From the NCBI GenBank assembly GCA_002309345.1, contig DBWZ01000063.1, positions 1-48,759 on the forward strand: 48,759 bases of DNA, in the 5' to 3' direction. How positions within the stretch are numbered: the stretch's first letter is position 1; each line of letters opens with the position of its first letter. Positions 24,959-32,825 of this stretch are shown piece after piece. The notes under the pieces are model-generated. The model saw nothing but the letters and a program-made list of their open reading frames with translations. It ran no database searches and was not told the origin of the DNA. Source of the DNA: Pseudobutyrivibrio sp. UBA1225. Its GTDB lineage: Bacteria > Bacillota > Clostridia > Lachnospirales > Lachnospiraceae. A program made the translations under genes and the position numbers.

Positions 24959-25046
24959 AATATACACGTACAGGCCTACTAGGTCAATAGGTTATTTGAT
25001 AGTAAAAAATAATAGCTGGTTATCAACTTGTTTTATAGCAAATAGG
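24959..25046 (-). promoter_or_regulatory. encapsulin operon promoter of the sulfur regulon
   Basis: -35 TTGACC (24982-24987), 17-bp spacer, -10 TATATT (24959-24964). GCCTA-N9-TAGGT (24974-24992) overlaps the -35. ATAGCTGGTTAT (25012-25023) is 24 bp upstream of the -35, with a half copy, ATAGCAAATAGG, starting 23 bp further at 25035. Confidence 0.85.
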
Positions 25047-25167
25047 ACCACTATTTTGGACAAAAAAATGGCAGTAAATCAAGGTGATCTACTGCCAAAA
25101 TCTGCTGCTTATACGCATTTGAATAATCTTTATGATTATTCAAATTGGGTTACAATGCAGCCACTTT

Positions 25168-26049
25168 CTATTCAAATGCTATTACGGCCCCGTCATAAGT
25201 GTCTGTGATGTATTTTTTGATGTCATCAGACTTAAGCACTTCTACAAGCGCTTTGATTCCCTCATTCTTTTCGTTTCCTTCTTTTACTGCGATGATGTTT
25301 ACATAAGTCTTTGCAGCCTCAGAGTCTGTTGCCTCATAAGCGATAGAATCCTTTGCTACTGAAAAATCTGCCTCAAGAGCATAGTTACCATTTAATACAA
25401 CAAATGCTACCTCATCCTTTACACGTGCAACCTGTGCAGCCTCTAGCTCCTCAAACTTAATCTTCTTTGGATTATCCTTGATGTCTTTGATTGTAGCTGT
25501 AAGTCCAGCACCATCCTTAAGTGTAAGAAGTCCGTTGTCCTGAAGAAGTAAAAGTGCTCTTGCTTCGTTAGTTGTATCATTTGGAATTGCGATTGTGTCG
25601 CCATCTTCTATGTCATCAAGTTTTTTCTTTGTTCCTGGATAGATTCCAAATGGCTCGTAGTGAATATCTCCTGCATCCACAAGGTGTGTGCCCTGCTCTT
25701 CGTTAAAACTGTCAAGATAAGGTACATGCTGGAAATAGTTTGCATCAAACTCACCTGACTCAACAACAAGGTTTGGCTGTACGTAATCATCGAATACAGT
25801 TACATCAAGCTTATAGCCCTTCTCTTCAAGAAGTGGCGCTGCCTTCTCTAAAATCTCTGCGTGAGGTGTTGCAGATGCTGCCACCTTGATTGTCTCAAGA
25901 TCTGCTGGCTTTTCTTCTGCTGCTTCTTCCTTTGTCTCTTCCTTAGGCTGCTCTGTTTGCGCCTCACCCTTCTTATCGCTTCCGCATCCCACAAGTGCTC
26001 CTGCAATAACCGCTGTTGTAAGTAATCCTGCTAAAACTCTTTTCTTCAT
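25168..26049 (-). CDS. metQ: methionine-type ABC importer lipoprotein
   Basis: A 293-residue NlpA-family binding protein with lipobox LVGC near residues 19-22, an acidic Glu/Lys linker, then the conserved ATPHAEILEKAAPLLEEKGY, DANYFQHVPYLDSF and IPNDTTNEARALLLLQ segments. It delivers methionine or a related sulfur amino acid to MetNI. ATG 26049 is chosen with AAAGGAGA upstream; a longer reading to 26091 adds a tail before the signal peptide. It is the last gene of metN-metI-metQ. Confidence 0.9.
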   Translation of the reverse strand: MKKRVLAGLLTTAVIAGALVGCGSDKKGEAQTEQPKEETKEEAAEEKPADLETIKVAASATPHAEILEKAAPLLEEKGYKLDVTVFDDYVQPNLVVESGEFDANYFQHVPYLDSFNEEQGTHLVDAGDIHYEPFGIYPGTKKKLDDIEDGDTIAIPNDTTNEARALLLLQDNGLLTLKDGAGLTATIKDIKDNPKKIKFEELEAAQVARVKDEVAFVVLNGNYALEADFSVAKDSIAYEATDSEAAKTYVNIIAVKEGNEKNEGIKALVEVLKSDDIKKYITDTYDGAVIAFE

Positions 26050-26161
26050 TTTCTTAATCTCCTTTAAGTATAATAATTTAGTATGATTCAACTTGTAACC
26101 AAGAATTATTGAATCTGTAAATATGTCATATTTTATTGTTAATAACTCTTCCCCGTAGTAT

Positions 26162-26821
26162 TTATTTTTTGTGATTTAATCCATTGGCAATTGCCATTCC
26201 AGTATTCTGGAAAATCTGGAACAATAGGATAAGTAATATGACTGTGATAATCATGATATCTGTCTGATATCTATAGTAACCATATCTAACAGCGATATCT
26301 CCTAATCCACCACCGCCGACTGTACCTGCCATAGCCGAATAACCAAGAATAGTTCCAAGGGCTATGGTTGCATTTGTAATTAGCGATGTCCTTGCCTCCA
26401 CTAAAAGCACTTTAAAAATAATCTGTGTTGTTGATGCGCCCATAGATTTTGCTGCCTCGATAACTCCCTCATCAACCTCCTTTAAAGAGGCCTCTACCAT
26501 ACGAGCAATGTATGGAGCCGAGCCAATAACAAGGGGAACAATGGTAGCTGTGCTTCCGTAGGATTGTCCTACAATTCTTCTAGTGAACGGTATCAACAAT
26601 ATCAGTAGAATCAAAAATGGAACAGAACGAACCACATTTGAAATCGCATCTAATATTTTGTACAAAATAGCATTTGGCTTTAAACCATTTTTATCTGAAA
26701 TAGTAAGCAACACACCCATTGGAAGTCCTAGGGCATAACCTAGTGCTGTGGAAACCACACTCATATAAATGGTTTGAAGTATTCCTTCTAAAATCATGCT
26801 TCTTGTTGCACTATCCAACAT
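26162..26821 (-). CDS. metI: methionine-type ABC importer permease
   Basis: A 219-residue permease with five to six hydrophobic segments and the MetI loop VDEGVIEAAKSMGASTTQIIFKV. AAGGAGGTG precedes ATG 26821. It overlaps the metN end by 11 nt, so the two are coupled. Confidence 0.92.
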   Translation of the reverse strand: MLDSATRSMILEGILQTIYMSVVSTALGYALGLPMGVLLTISDKNGLKPNAILYKILDAISNVVRSVPFLILLILLIPFTRRIVGQSYGSTATIVPLVIGSAPYIARMVEASLKEVDEGVIEAAKSMGASTTQIIFKVLLVEARTSLITNATIALGTILGYSAMAGTVGGGGLGDIAVRYGYYRYQTDIMIITVILLILLFQIFQNTGMAIANGLNHKK

Positions 26822-27602
26822 GATTCTGCACCTCCTTGTTTAACTCTTTTAAGCCCTTCTTTGTAGGTCGGCTGGCTTCGTCTATCCAGAAGAACTTATC
26901 CTCTGGAAGCTTCACCTCATCTAATTTTCCGCTCTCAATCAATTCGCCGTCCTCTAAAACCGCAACCTTGTTACAAATTGCTTTCACAACTGACATCTGG
27001 TGTGTGATAAGGACTATCGTAATTGCGTATTCCTTATTAATCTGCTTTAGTAACGAAAGGATTGATGCTGTGGTCTGTGGATCAAGTGCGCTTGTAGCCT
27101 CGTCGCATAAAAGTATGCGAGGATTTGTTGCAAGGGCTCTTGCTATTGCAACTCTTTGCTGCTGTCCACCAGACAACTGTGATGGATAAGACTTTGCCTT
27201 GTCCGCTAATCCCACCTTTGCAAGTAACTCAAAAGCTTTTGCTCTGGCTTCCTTTTTGCTGACGCCCTGAAGAGTCAAAGGAAAGATGATATTATCAATT
27301 ACATTTTTTTGCTGAAGCAAATTAAAATGTTGAAATATCATGGAAATGTTTTGGCGCTGAACTCTAAGCTCCTTTTCATTGAGCTGTCCTAACTCCTTGC
27401 CTTCGACGATGACATGACCGCTTGTTGGTCTTTCAAGATAGTTCAAACATCGAATCAAAGTGCTCTTACCTGCACCAGACATTCCGATGATTCCATAGAT
27501 GTCCCCCTTCTCAACATTGATATTAATGTTTCGAAGAGCGTCTACTGTTACTTCTTTGGTTTCAAATTTTTTGGATAAGTTTTTAATCTCTATTTCGTAC
27601 AT
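26811..27602 (-). CDS. metN: methionine-type ABC importer ATPase lacking the regulatory NIL domain
   Basis: A 263-residue ATPase with Walker A GMSGAGKST, signature LSGGQQQRVAIARAL, Walker B ILLCDEATSALD and TIVLITHQM. MetN proteins are usually ~340 residues because of a C-terminal ACT-like NIL domain that binds methionine and inhibits transport; here the protein stops about 30 residues after the ATPase core. ATG 27602 is chosen from AAGGAGATACAA upstream. Confidence 0.9.
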   Translation of the reverse strand: MYEIEIKNLSKKFETKEVTVDALRNININVEKGDIYGIIGMSGAGKSTLIRCLNYLERPTSGHVIVEGKELGQLNEKELRVQRQNISMIFQHFNLLQQKNVIDNIIFPLTLQGVSKKEARAKAFELLAKVGLADKAKSYPSQLSGGQQQRVAIARALATNPRILLCDEATSALDPQTTASILSLLKQINKEYAITIVLITHQMSVVKAICNKVAVLEDGELIESGKLDEVKLPEDKFFWIDEASRPTKKGLKELNKEVQNHVG

Positions 27603-27629
27603 TTGTATCTCCTTAGATTGAATAGTGAT

Positions 27630-27717
27630 ACTATAATAATAATTACCTACCAAGTCAATAGGTTTAACGATTGAAAAAAATAATGGCTAGCCATCAATTA
27701 AATCTATAGCTAGCCAT
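27630..27717 (-). promoter_or_regulatory. metNIQ promoter of the sulfur regulon
   Basis: -35 TTGACT (27653-27658), 17-bp spacer, -10 TATAGT (27630-27635). ACCTA-N9-TAGGT (27645-27663) overlaps the -35. ATGGCTAGCCAT (27683-27694) and ATAGCTAGCCAT (27706-27717) start exactly 23 bp apart, the first 24 bp upstream of the -35. Confidence 0.85.
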
Positions 27718-27727
27718 ATTAGTATAA

Positions 27728-28792
27728 TCACTCTATCGAATCTGCTCTGGCATATAGTGTTTTTCTGCCCGCACCTATTCTTACAAGTGTTCCATCATCT
27801 ACAAGCTTCTTTAAAGCTGCCTCAACAGACGAACTGCCCAAACTTGGACATCCCATAAGAACTTCCTGTTTAGAAAACTTGCCTATACACTCTCTTACGT
27901 ACGACTTCACAACATCATAAGATGTACTCTTTGCCCCCGAAGCATGGGCTATAGACACTCTTGCGTCAAATTCCTTGTAACAAGAAAGAATTATGCTCAA
28001 CATGTATTTGATAAATGGCTTCGGATCATTAGTTCCATCATGCCATCCTTGGTCGGCTCTTTGAAGCGCATCATAATAGGCCTCTTTCGTATCTGCAATT
28101 GCCTTTTCAATACTGATGTAATGACCTACCATATATCCACTTCGGTATAGCAGTAACAACGTTAGTAAACGGCTCATACGCCCATTACCGTCATTAAATG
28201 GGTGAATGCAAAGAAAATCAAGTAAAAAACACGGAATTAGGATTAATTCATCCACTAGTTCCTTATTCAATGCTTCTTGATACTTATCGCAAATAGTCTC
28301 AATTGCAAGCGGTGTCTCATATGGAGCAAGCGGCTTGAATAAAATAACCTTTTCGCCATTTTCAAGCACCATATCTATCTCGTTAGGCGTAGTTTTGAAT
28401 TTCCCGCCATAAGAATAGTTTGTGAACTTCAACAAGTCTCTATGCATTTGAAGAATGAAATTGCTTCGAATTGGTAACACCTCGTAATTATCATGAACTA
28501 GATTAAGAACATTACGATATCCTAAGATTTCCTCTTCATCACGATTTTTAGGAGTAGTTTTATCAGTAACTAGCTGCTTTAATCTAGCATTTGTAGTGAT
28601 AATACCTTCAATCCTATTAGATGCTTCAGTACTCTGTATCTTGGCGATTTCAACAAGTCGGTTCAATTCCACAGGTCTTTGGCGCAGGTAAAATTCCTGC
28701 TTGCCCTTATACTCATGTATCTTCGATATATACGACATTATATCGTTATCCCATGTTCTATCTGCGAGATAAGAATAATCAAATTCTCTCAT
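27728..28792 (-). CDS. Fic family protein with class II inhibitory helix and C-terminal winged helix
   Basis: A 354-residue protein. The inhibitory motif SxxxEG is at S58-G63, so autoinhibition is within the same chain before the Fic core (class II). The catalytic motif HPFNDGNGRMSR is complete at residues 197-208, consistent with AMP transfer to a protein target. The last ~70 residues (GKFSKQEVLMGCPSLGSSSVEAALKKLVDDGTLVRIG) look like a winged-helix DNA-binding domain. The promoter region upstream carries six copies of an 8-bp site, suggesting autoregulation. AAGGAGA precedes ATG 28792. It is not part of the sulfur operons by promoter type. Confidence 0.9.
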   Translation of the reverse strand: MREFDYSYLADRTWDNDIMSYISKIHEYKGKQEFYLRQRPVELNRLVEIAKIQSTEASNRIEGIITTNARLKQLVTDKTTPKNRDEEEILGYRNVLNLVHDNYEVLPIRSNFILQMHRDLLKFTNYSYGGKFKTTPNEIDMVLENGEKVILFKPLAPYETPLAIETICDKYQEALNKELVDELILIPCFLLDFLCIHPFNDGNGRMSRLLTLLLLYRSGYMVGHYISIEKAIADTKEAYYDALQRADQGWHDGTNDPKPFIKYMLSIILSCYKEFDARVSIAHASGAKSTSYDVVKSYVRECIGKFSKQEVLMGCPSLGSSSVEAALKKLVDDGTLVRIGAGRKTLYARADSIE

Positions 28793-28806
28793 GGTTGAAT
28801 CTCCTT

Positions 28807-28913
28807 TCTCCCAAGATGATTATATATCTCCCAAATAGCAGTCGTTTTTGGGAGATTTCTCTTTCTCCCAATTATAGTATTTTTTCTCCCAATTTGCAAT
28901 GTGTTTTGGGAGA
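28807..28913 (-). promoter_or_regulatory. Fic gene promoter with six TTGGGAGA operator sites
   Basis: -35 TTGCAA (28894-28899), 17-bp spacer, -10 TATAAT (28871-28876). TCTCCCAA occurs at 28807, 28827, 28864 and 28885; TTGGGAGA at 28848 and 28906. Two identical dyads TCTCCCAA-N13-TTGGGAGA (28827-28855 and 28885-28913) each have an extra half-site 20-21 bp to their left. Sites lie in the promoter spacer and directly against the -10, a repressor arrangement. Confidence 0.85.
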
Positions 28914-28919
28914 TTCTCT

Positions 28920-29660
28920 TTACTCGTAGGTAAATGTACTCAAAAACTTCTTCGCCCTAGGGGTTGATGGTTCCTTAAAAAAGTCTGCAACATCTGTTGT
29001 CTCTTCCACTATCTCGCCCTTATCGATAAATACAATTCTATCGGCTACCGCCTTTGCGAATGCCATCTCATGTGTGACAATAAGCATTGTGGAGCCTGAA
29101 CGAGCGAGGGCAAGCATGGTCTCAAGTACCTCGTGCACCATTTCAGGATCAAGGGCTGCTGTAACCTCATCAAAAAGCAAAATATCTGGATGCATCAATA
29201 GCGCTCTTACTATGGCAACGCGCTGCTTTTGTCCACCTGATAACTGCCTTGGAAAGTAATCCTTTTTATCTAATAGCCCCACCTTATCTAGAAGCTCTGT
29301 TGCCTCTCTCACCGCCTCTTCCTTATTTCGCCTTTGAACCTTTAGCGGTGCCAAAATAATGTTGTCCAACACGCTCATGTGAGGGAACAGCTCATAGGAC
29401 TGAAATACCATCCCAATCTTTTGGCGAAGCTTGGTTATCTCTCTTTTGTTTGCCTCTACTGGAAGTCCATCTACTGTAATAACCCCATCTTGTAATTCCT
29501 CTAGGCCATTTAAACATCTAAGAAATGTGCTCTTTCCACATCCACTTGGCCCAATAATTACAACAACCTCCCCTTTTTTCACGGTGAGATTAATATCCTT
29601 TAAAACCACATTTTTCCCAAACTCTTTATGCAAATGTGTGACTTTTAATAATTCGCTCAT
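28920..29660 (-). CDS. polar amino acid/cystine-type ABC importer ATPase
   Basis: A 246-residue ATPase of the GlnQ/TcyC type with GPSGCGKST, LSGGQKQRVAIVRAL, LLFDEVTAALDPE and IVTHEMAFA. ATG 29660 follows AAAAGGTGGG and overlaps the permease stop (TAATG). It is the last gene of the five-gene GDSL-importer operon, whose promoter belongs to the sulfur set, so cystine or another sulfur amino acid is the likely cargo. Confidence 0.88.
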   Translation of the reverse strand: MSELLKVTHLHKEFGKNVVLKDINLTVKKGEVVVIIGPSGCGKSTFLRCLNGLEELQDGVITVDGLPVEANKREITKLRQKIGMVFQSYELFPHMSVLDNIILAPLKVQRRNKEEAVREATELLDKVGLLDKKDYFPRQLSGGQKQRVAIVRALLMHPDILLFDEVTAALDPEMVHEVLETMLALARSGSTMLIVTHEMAFAKAVADRIVFIDKGEIVEETTDVADFFKEPSTPRAKKFLSTFTYE

Positions 29661-30334
29661 TATACCCACCTTTTTTCTAAATAATTTGACAGTCTACTGA
29701 TTGGCCAGCAAACCATAAAATATAGCAAAAATACTACTGCAAATACTCCAAATGCTGCATTCGGAGAAATCTTTCTGTTAGCCTCGATTATCTGCTGAGA
29801 AACCTTTAGCACCTCAACAATCCCTATCATCATCACAAGGGAAGTCGTCTTTATCATTCTTGTAATCAAATTGATAGAAAGAGGAACTAGCCTTCTAAAG
29901 GTCTGAGGCGAAATAACATACCAATAGGTCTGTACCTTGTCCATTCCAAGTGCATACGCGGATTCAAACTGCACCTTGGAGATGCTCTTGATGGAGCCTC
30001 GAACCAAGTCTCCCATCTCAGCTGTTCCCCAAAAGCAAAAGACAATAATGGCAGATGCTTCTGCGGATAAGTCCAATCCAAACACCCTAGTGGTTCCAAA
30101 ATATACAATAAAAAGCAGCACCATTTGAGGCATTATCCTAACTATCTCAAGATATACTTTTAATGCTACGTGAAGAATCGGATTATTCATCGTCATAAGC
30201 ACTCCAACAATCATTCCTAGAAGGATGCTGATGACTACTGAAATAAGACTGATTTCAATTGAAACCCACAAGCCTTGTAATAATCTAAGGAAATTTGTCC
30301 CTTTAAATAAAACATCAATCCCCAAATCCAGCAT
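29660..30334 (-). CDS. polar amino acid/cystine-type ABC permease 2
   Basis: A 224-residue HisM/GlnP-type permease with the conserved coupling segment FESAYALGMDKVQTYWYVISPQ. I use ATG 30334, which follows AAAGGAGG; a TTG 18 nt upstream would include that ribosome site. It overlaps the preceding permease by 20 nt. Confidence 0.88.
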   Translation of the reverse strand: MLDLGIDVLFKGTNFLRLLQGLWVSIEISLISVVISILLGMIVGVLMTMNNPILHVALKVYLEIVRIMPQMVLLFIVYFGTTRVFGLDLSAEASAIIVFCFWGTAEMGDLVRGSIKSISKVQFESAYALGMDKVQTYWYVISPQTFRRLVPLSINLITRMIKTTSLVMMIGIVEVLKVSQQIIEANRKISPNAAFGVFAVVFLLYFMVCWPISRLSNYLEKRWV

Positions 30335-30974
30335 ACCGCAACCTCCTTTCAATTAATGCTCCTATAATTGAAACAGGAAGAAGCATGATTAAATAGAATA
30401 CCACCAATAGGAACAGACACTCTATTGTCTTGGCGTACATTCCAATTAAATCTTTGGCTGTAAACATCAAATCCATCAGACTAATAGTTGAAAAAACCGA
30501 TGTCTCCTTAAGCAAAAAAATCACATTAGCAAGCAATCCCGGCACGCTGATTGATACCGCCTGAGGCAGAATTATGTACCAGAAGGTTTGAAGCTTGCTC
30601 ATTCCAAGACTATAGGAACTTTCAGTTTGAATAATTGGAATTGATTCCAAACCGCTTCTGAAAGTTTCTATCATATATGCGCCACCAAGCAGCCCAAGTC
30701 CAAGCACTCCACAAGCTTCCGCGGTGATTTTGACTCCCACTTTGGGCAGTGCAAAGTAAATAAAAAATAATTGCACAAGCAATGGTGTATTTCTAAATAA
30801 TTCGATATATATCCCTACTATAGTCTTTAATACTTTAACCTTAAAATGGGTGATGGCAGCGCCAATTAATCCAATAACAAAACTGAACAGTATGCCCTGC
30901 CATCCTATTTTAAGTGTTAATAAAAGAGCATCCCTGTATAGTGGAATATAGCTAACTAAAGTTTCCTTATCCAT
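30315..30974 (-). CDS. polar amino acid/cystine-type ABC permease 1
   Basis: A 219-residue HisM/GlnP-type permease with ELFRNTPLLVQLFFIYFALP and the coupling segment ESSYSLGMSKLQTFWYIILPQ. It is paralogous to permease 2; the pair should form the heterodimeric channel. No strong ribosome site is visible before ATG 30974. Confidence 0.88.
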   Translation of the reverse strand: MDKETLVSYIPLYRDALLLTLKIGWQGILFSFVIGLIGAAITHFKVKVLKTIVGIYIELFRNTPLLVQLFFIYFALPKVGVKITAEACGVLGLGLLGGAYMIETFRSGLESIPIIQTESSYSLGMSKLQTFWYIILPQAVSISVPGLLANVIFLLKETSVFSTISLMDLMFTAKDLIGMYAKTIECLFLLVVFYLIMLLPVSIIGALIERRLRYAGFGD

Positions 30975-31026
30975 ATATCTGGTCTAACATCTTTCATTTA
31001 TTTGCAGTAGAAAACTGCGTCAATAA

Positions 31027-31914
31027 TTACTGCTGTTCAACTACAAGTGTTTCCTCATAGTCAGCACCATATGTGTCTAACAAAGTCTTTTCATAATCAG
31101 CGTGGAAGAACTGCTCCTTGCCAAGGGTCTTAAGTTCATCATTAATCCAATTTAAAAGTGTCTCATTTCCCTTTGTTACAGCTGGTGCAATTGTATCCTG
31201 ATCACCTAGTGAAGGAATACCTACTTCGTAGCCCTCATTCTCTATCGCAAATGCGATAACCTCTGTGTTGTCATTTGCCCAAGCTACGCCGTTGCCATTT
31301 TCAAAGGCTGATTTTGCCTCAGCATAAGCGTCATATTTTTGAAGCTTGATATCTGGATAGTTCTTTGTGAGATAAGTCTCTGCTGTAGTACCAGAAATTA
31401 CAATAACCTGGTCATCCTCACCTATATCATCAAGGCTCTTAACTACTTCATCCTTTGGTGAAACAACGCCAAGTGCAACGTTCATGTATGGAAGTGCAAA
31501 ATCAACCTCTTGCGCACGCTCTTCTGTCACAGTAAAGTTTGCCAAGATGATGTCCACCTTGCCTGTCTGAAGGTACTCAATTCTGTTGGCTGCCTCTGTC
31601 GACACATAGTTGATTTCAACTCCAAGATCTTTACCAAGGCGCTCTGCCAAATATACATCGTATCCAGCATACTCACCATTCTCATCCACATAACCAAATG
31701 GGCTCTTGTCCGAGAAAACACCAATATTGATTGTTCCGCTCTTCTTAATTTCATCTAGAGTTCTAAACCCTTGTGATGACGACTCTGCGGATGTAGCCTC
31801 ACCTGAACCTTGCTCTGCAGCCTTATCTGTGCTTCCGCACCCAGCTAATCCTACAACTGCAAGTGCTAATATTAATGTAAGTCCTGTAATTTTATTTATA
31901 ATGTTCTTTCTCAT
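31027..31914 (-). CDS. polar amino acid/cystine-type binding lipoprotein
   Basis: A 295-residue SBP_bac_3 protein. Lipobox LAGC lies near residues 23-26 and a Ser/Glu/Gln-rich linker follows. The ligand-binding core includes INIGVFSDKSPFGYVDENGEYAGYDVYLAERLGKDLG and the VTEERAQEVDFALPY motif common to cystine and polar amino acid receptors. GTGAGGA precedes ATG 31914. The exact ligand is inferred from the promoter, not from pocket residues. Confidence 0.88.
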   Translation of the reverse strand: MRKNIINKITGLTLILALAVVGLAGCGSTDKAAEQGSGEATSAESSSQGFRTLDEIKKSGTINIGVFSDKSPFGYVDENGEYAGYDVYLAERLGKDLGVEINYVSTEAANRIEYLQTGKVDIILANFTVTEERAQEVDFALPYMNVALGVVSPKDEVVKSLDDIGEDDQVIVISGTTAETYLTKNYPDIKLQKYDAYAEAKSAFENGNGVAWANDNTEVIAFAIENEGYEVGIPSLGDQDTIAPAVTKGNETLLNWINDELKTLGKEQFFHADYEKTLLDTYGADYEETLVVEQQ

Positions 31915-31977
31915 TTCTAATATTCCTCACTTATTTATATTGATTTTTCTCCCCTACAAAGATAGGAGAAAGAAAAA

Positions 31978-32613
31978 CTATCCTGCTTGAAATAAGCTTC
32001 CTTGTAATTTATTAAAAACATGGTCTGCTAATTTCTTGTGACTATTTTCGTCCATGTGCTCTTGGTCTATTTCTGAAGGCTTCGCCACATCAGATGCTGC
32101 CAAAAACATACAATCATATTCCTCCGCCAGACGTCTAAAGTATGCCTTGAGCTCTTTAGATGTATGAACAGATTGCTCGTTAAACTCTGGATCATAGTTT
32201 TCAAGGAAAACCTTCTCTCCAAGTAGGATGGGCGATATGACAAGAATTTTGATTTTGCTATCAAAGCTTTTTATTTGCTTGATTAATACTTCCAAGCCCC
32301 GGGTGATAACCTTTGGTGAAGCTTTATTAATCGCCTTGCAATCATTTGTACCAAGCATCACAGTTACCGCATCAATAGGCGAATGAGATTCTAAAAGCAC
32401 TGGAAGAAGCTTCGAACCATTTCTACCTATTCGGGTCGCATCCTCAAATACGGTTGTCCTACCGACCAAGCCCTCTTCGTAAATACGATAATCATATGGA
32501 GCAAGCATTGACGAAAGCACGCCTGTCCATCTAGTGTTTTCATCAAATCGGCCACTGCCATCTGGCTTGTAACCATAAGTATTGGAATCTCCAAAACATA
32601 ATATGCTTTTCAT
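31978..32613 (-). CDS. SGNH/GDSL hydrolase
   Basis: A 211-residue cytoplasmic SGNH esterase with block I FGDSNTYGY (Ser near residue 9), the block II region around EGLVGRTT, GTND (block III) and the DxxH-like DENSH near the end. Relatives are arylesterases or acyl deacylases. It is the first gene after a sulfur-regulon promoter, followed by an amino acid importer, so it may deacylate an imported sulfur compound such as an acylated cysteine; this is inference. AAAGGAGAGG precedes ATG 32613. Confidence 0.85.
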   Translation of the reverse strand: MKSILCFGDSNTYGYKPDGSGRFDENTRWTGVLSSMLAPYDYRIYEEGLVGRTTVFEDATRIGRNGSKLLPVLLESHSPIDAVTVMLGTNDCKAINKASPKVITRGLEVLIKQIKSFDSKIKILVISPILLGEKVFLENYDPEFNEQSVHTSKELKAYFRRLAEEYDCMFLAASDVAKPSEIDQEHMDENSHKKLADHVFNKLQGSLFQAG

Positions 32614-32645
32614 CTGCCTCTCCTTTCATTGTTTTACTGAGTGAT

Positions 32646-32733
32646 ACTATAAATCCATTTACCTATCAAGTCAATAGGTTTTACGATTGAAAAAACCAAT
32701 GACTGGTTATCAATTCAATTTATTACCAACCCA
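32646..32733 (-). promoter_or_regulatory. GDSL-importer operon promoter of the sulfur regulon
   Basis: -35 TTGACT (32669-32674), 17-bp spacer, -10 TATAGT (32646-32651). ACCTA-N9-TAGGT (32661-32679) overlaps the -35. ATGACTGGTTAT (32699-32710) is 24 bp upstream of the -35; the expected second site at 32722 is only a weak match. Confidence 0.8.
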
Positions 32734-32774
32734 GCTATTAAAATAACTCTCCAAATATGCTGGGAAATACCATC

Positions 32775-32803
32775 TTGTTTTACCTACTTACCTATGATAT
32801 ATT
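32775..32803 (+). promoter_or_regulatory. Rrf2 gene promoter with possible self-operator
   Basis: -35 TTGTTT (32775-32780), 17-bp spacer, -10 TATATT (32798-32803). The spacer and -10 contain TACCTA, ACCTATG and, just after, TTAGGGTAA, an imperfect version of the ACCTA/TAGGT dyad, which suggests autorepression. Confidence 0.6.
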
Positions 32804-32825
32804 AGGGTAATAAGGAGGAATGAAT

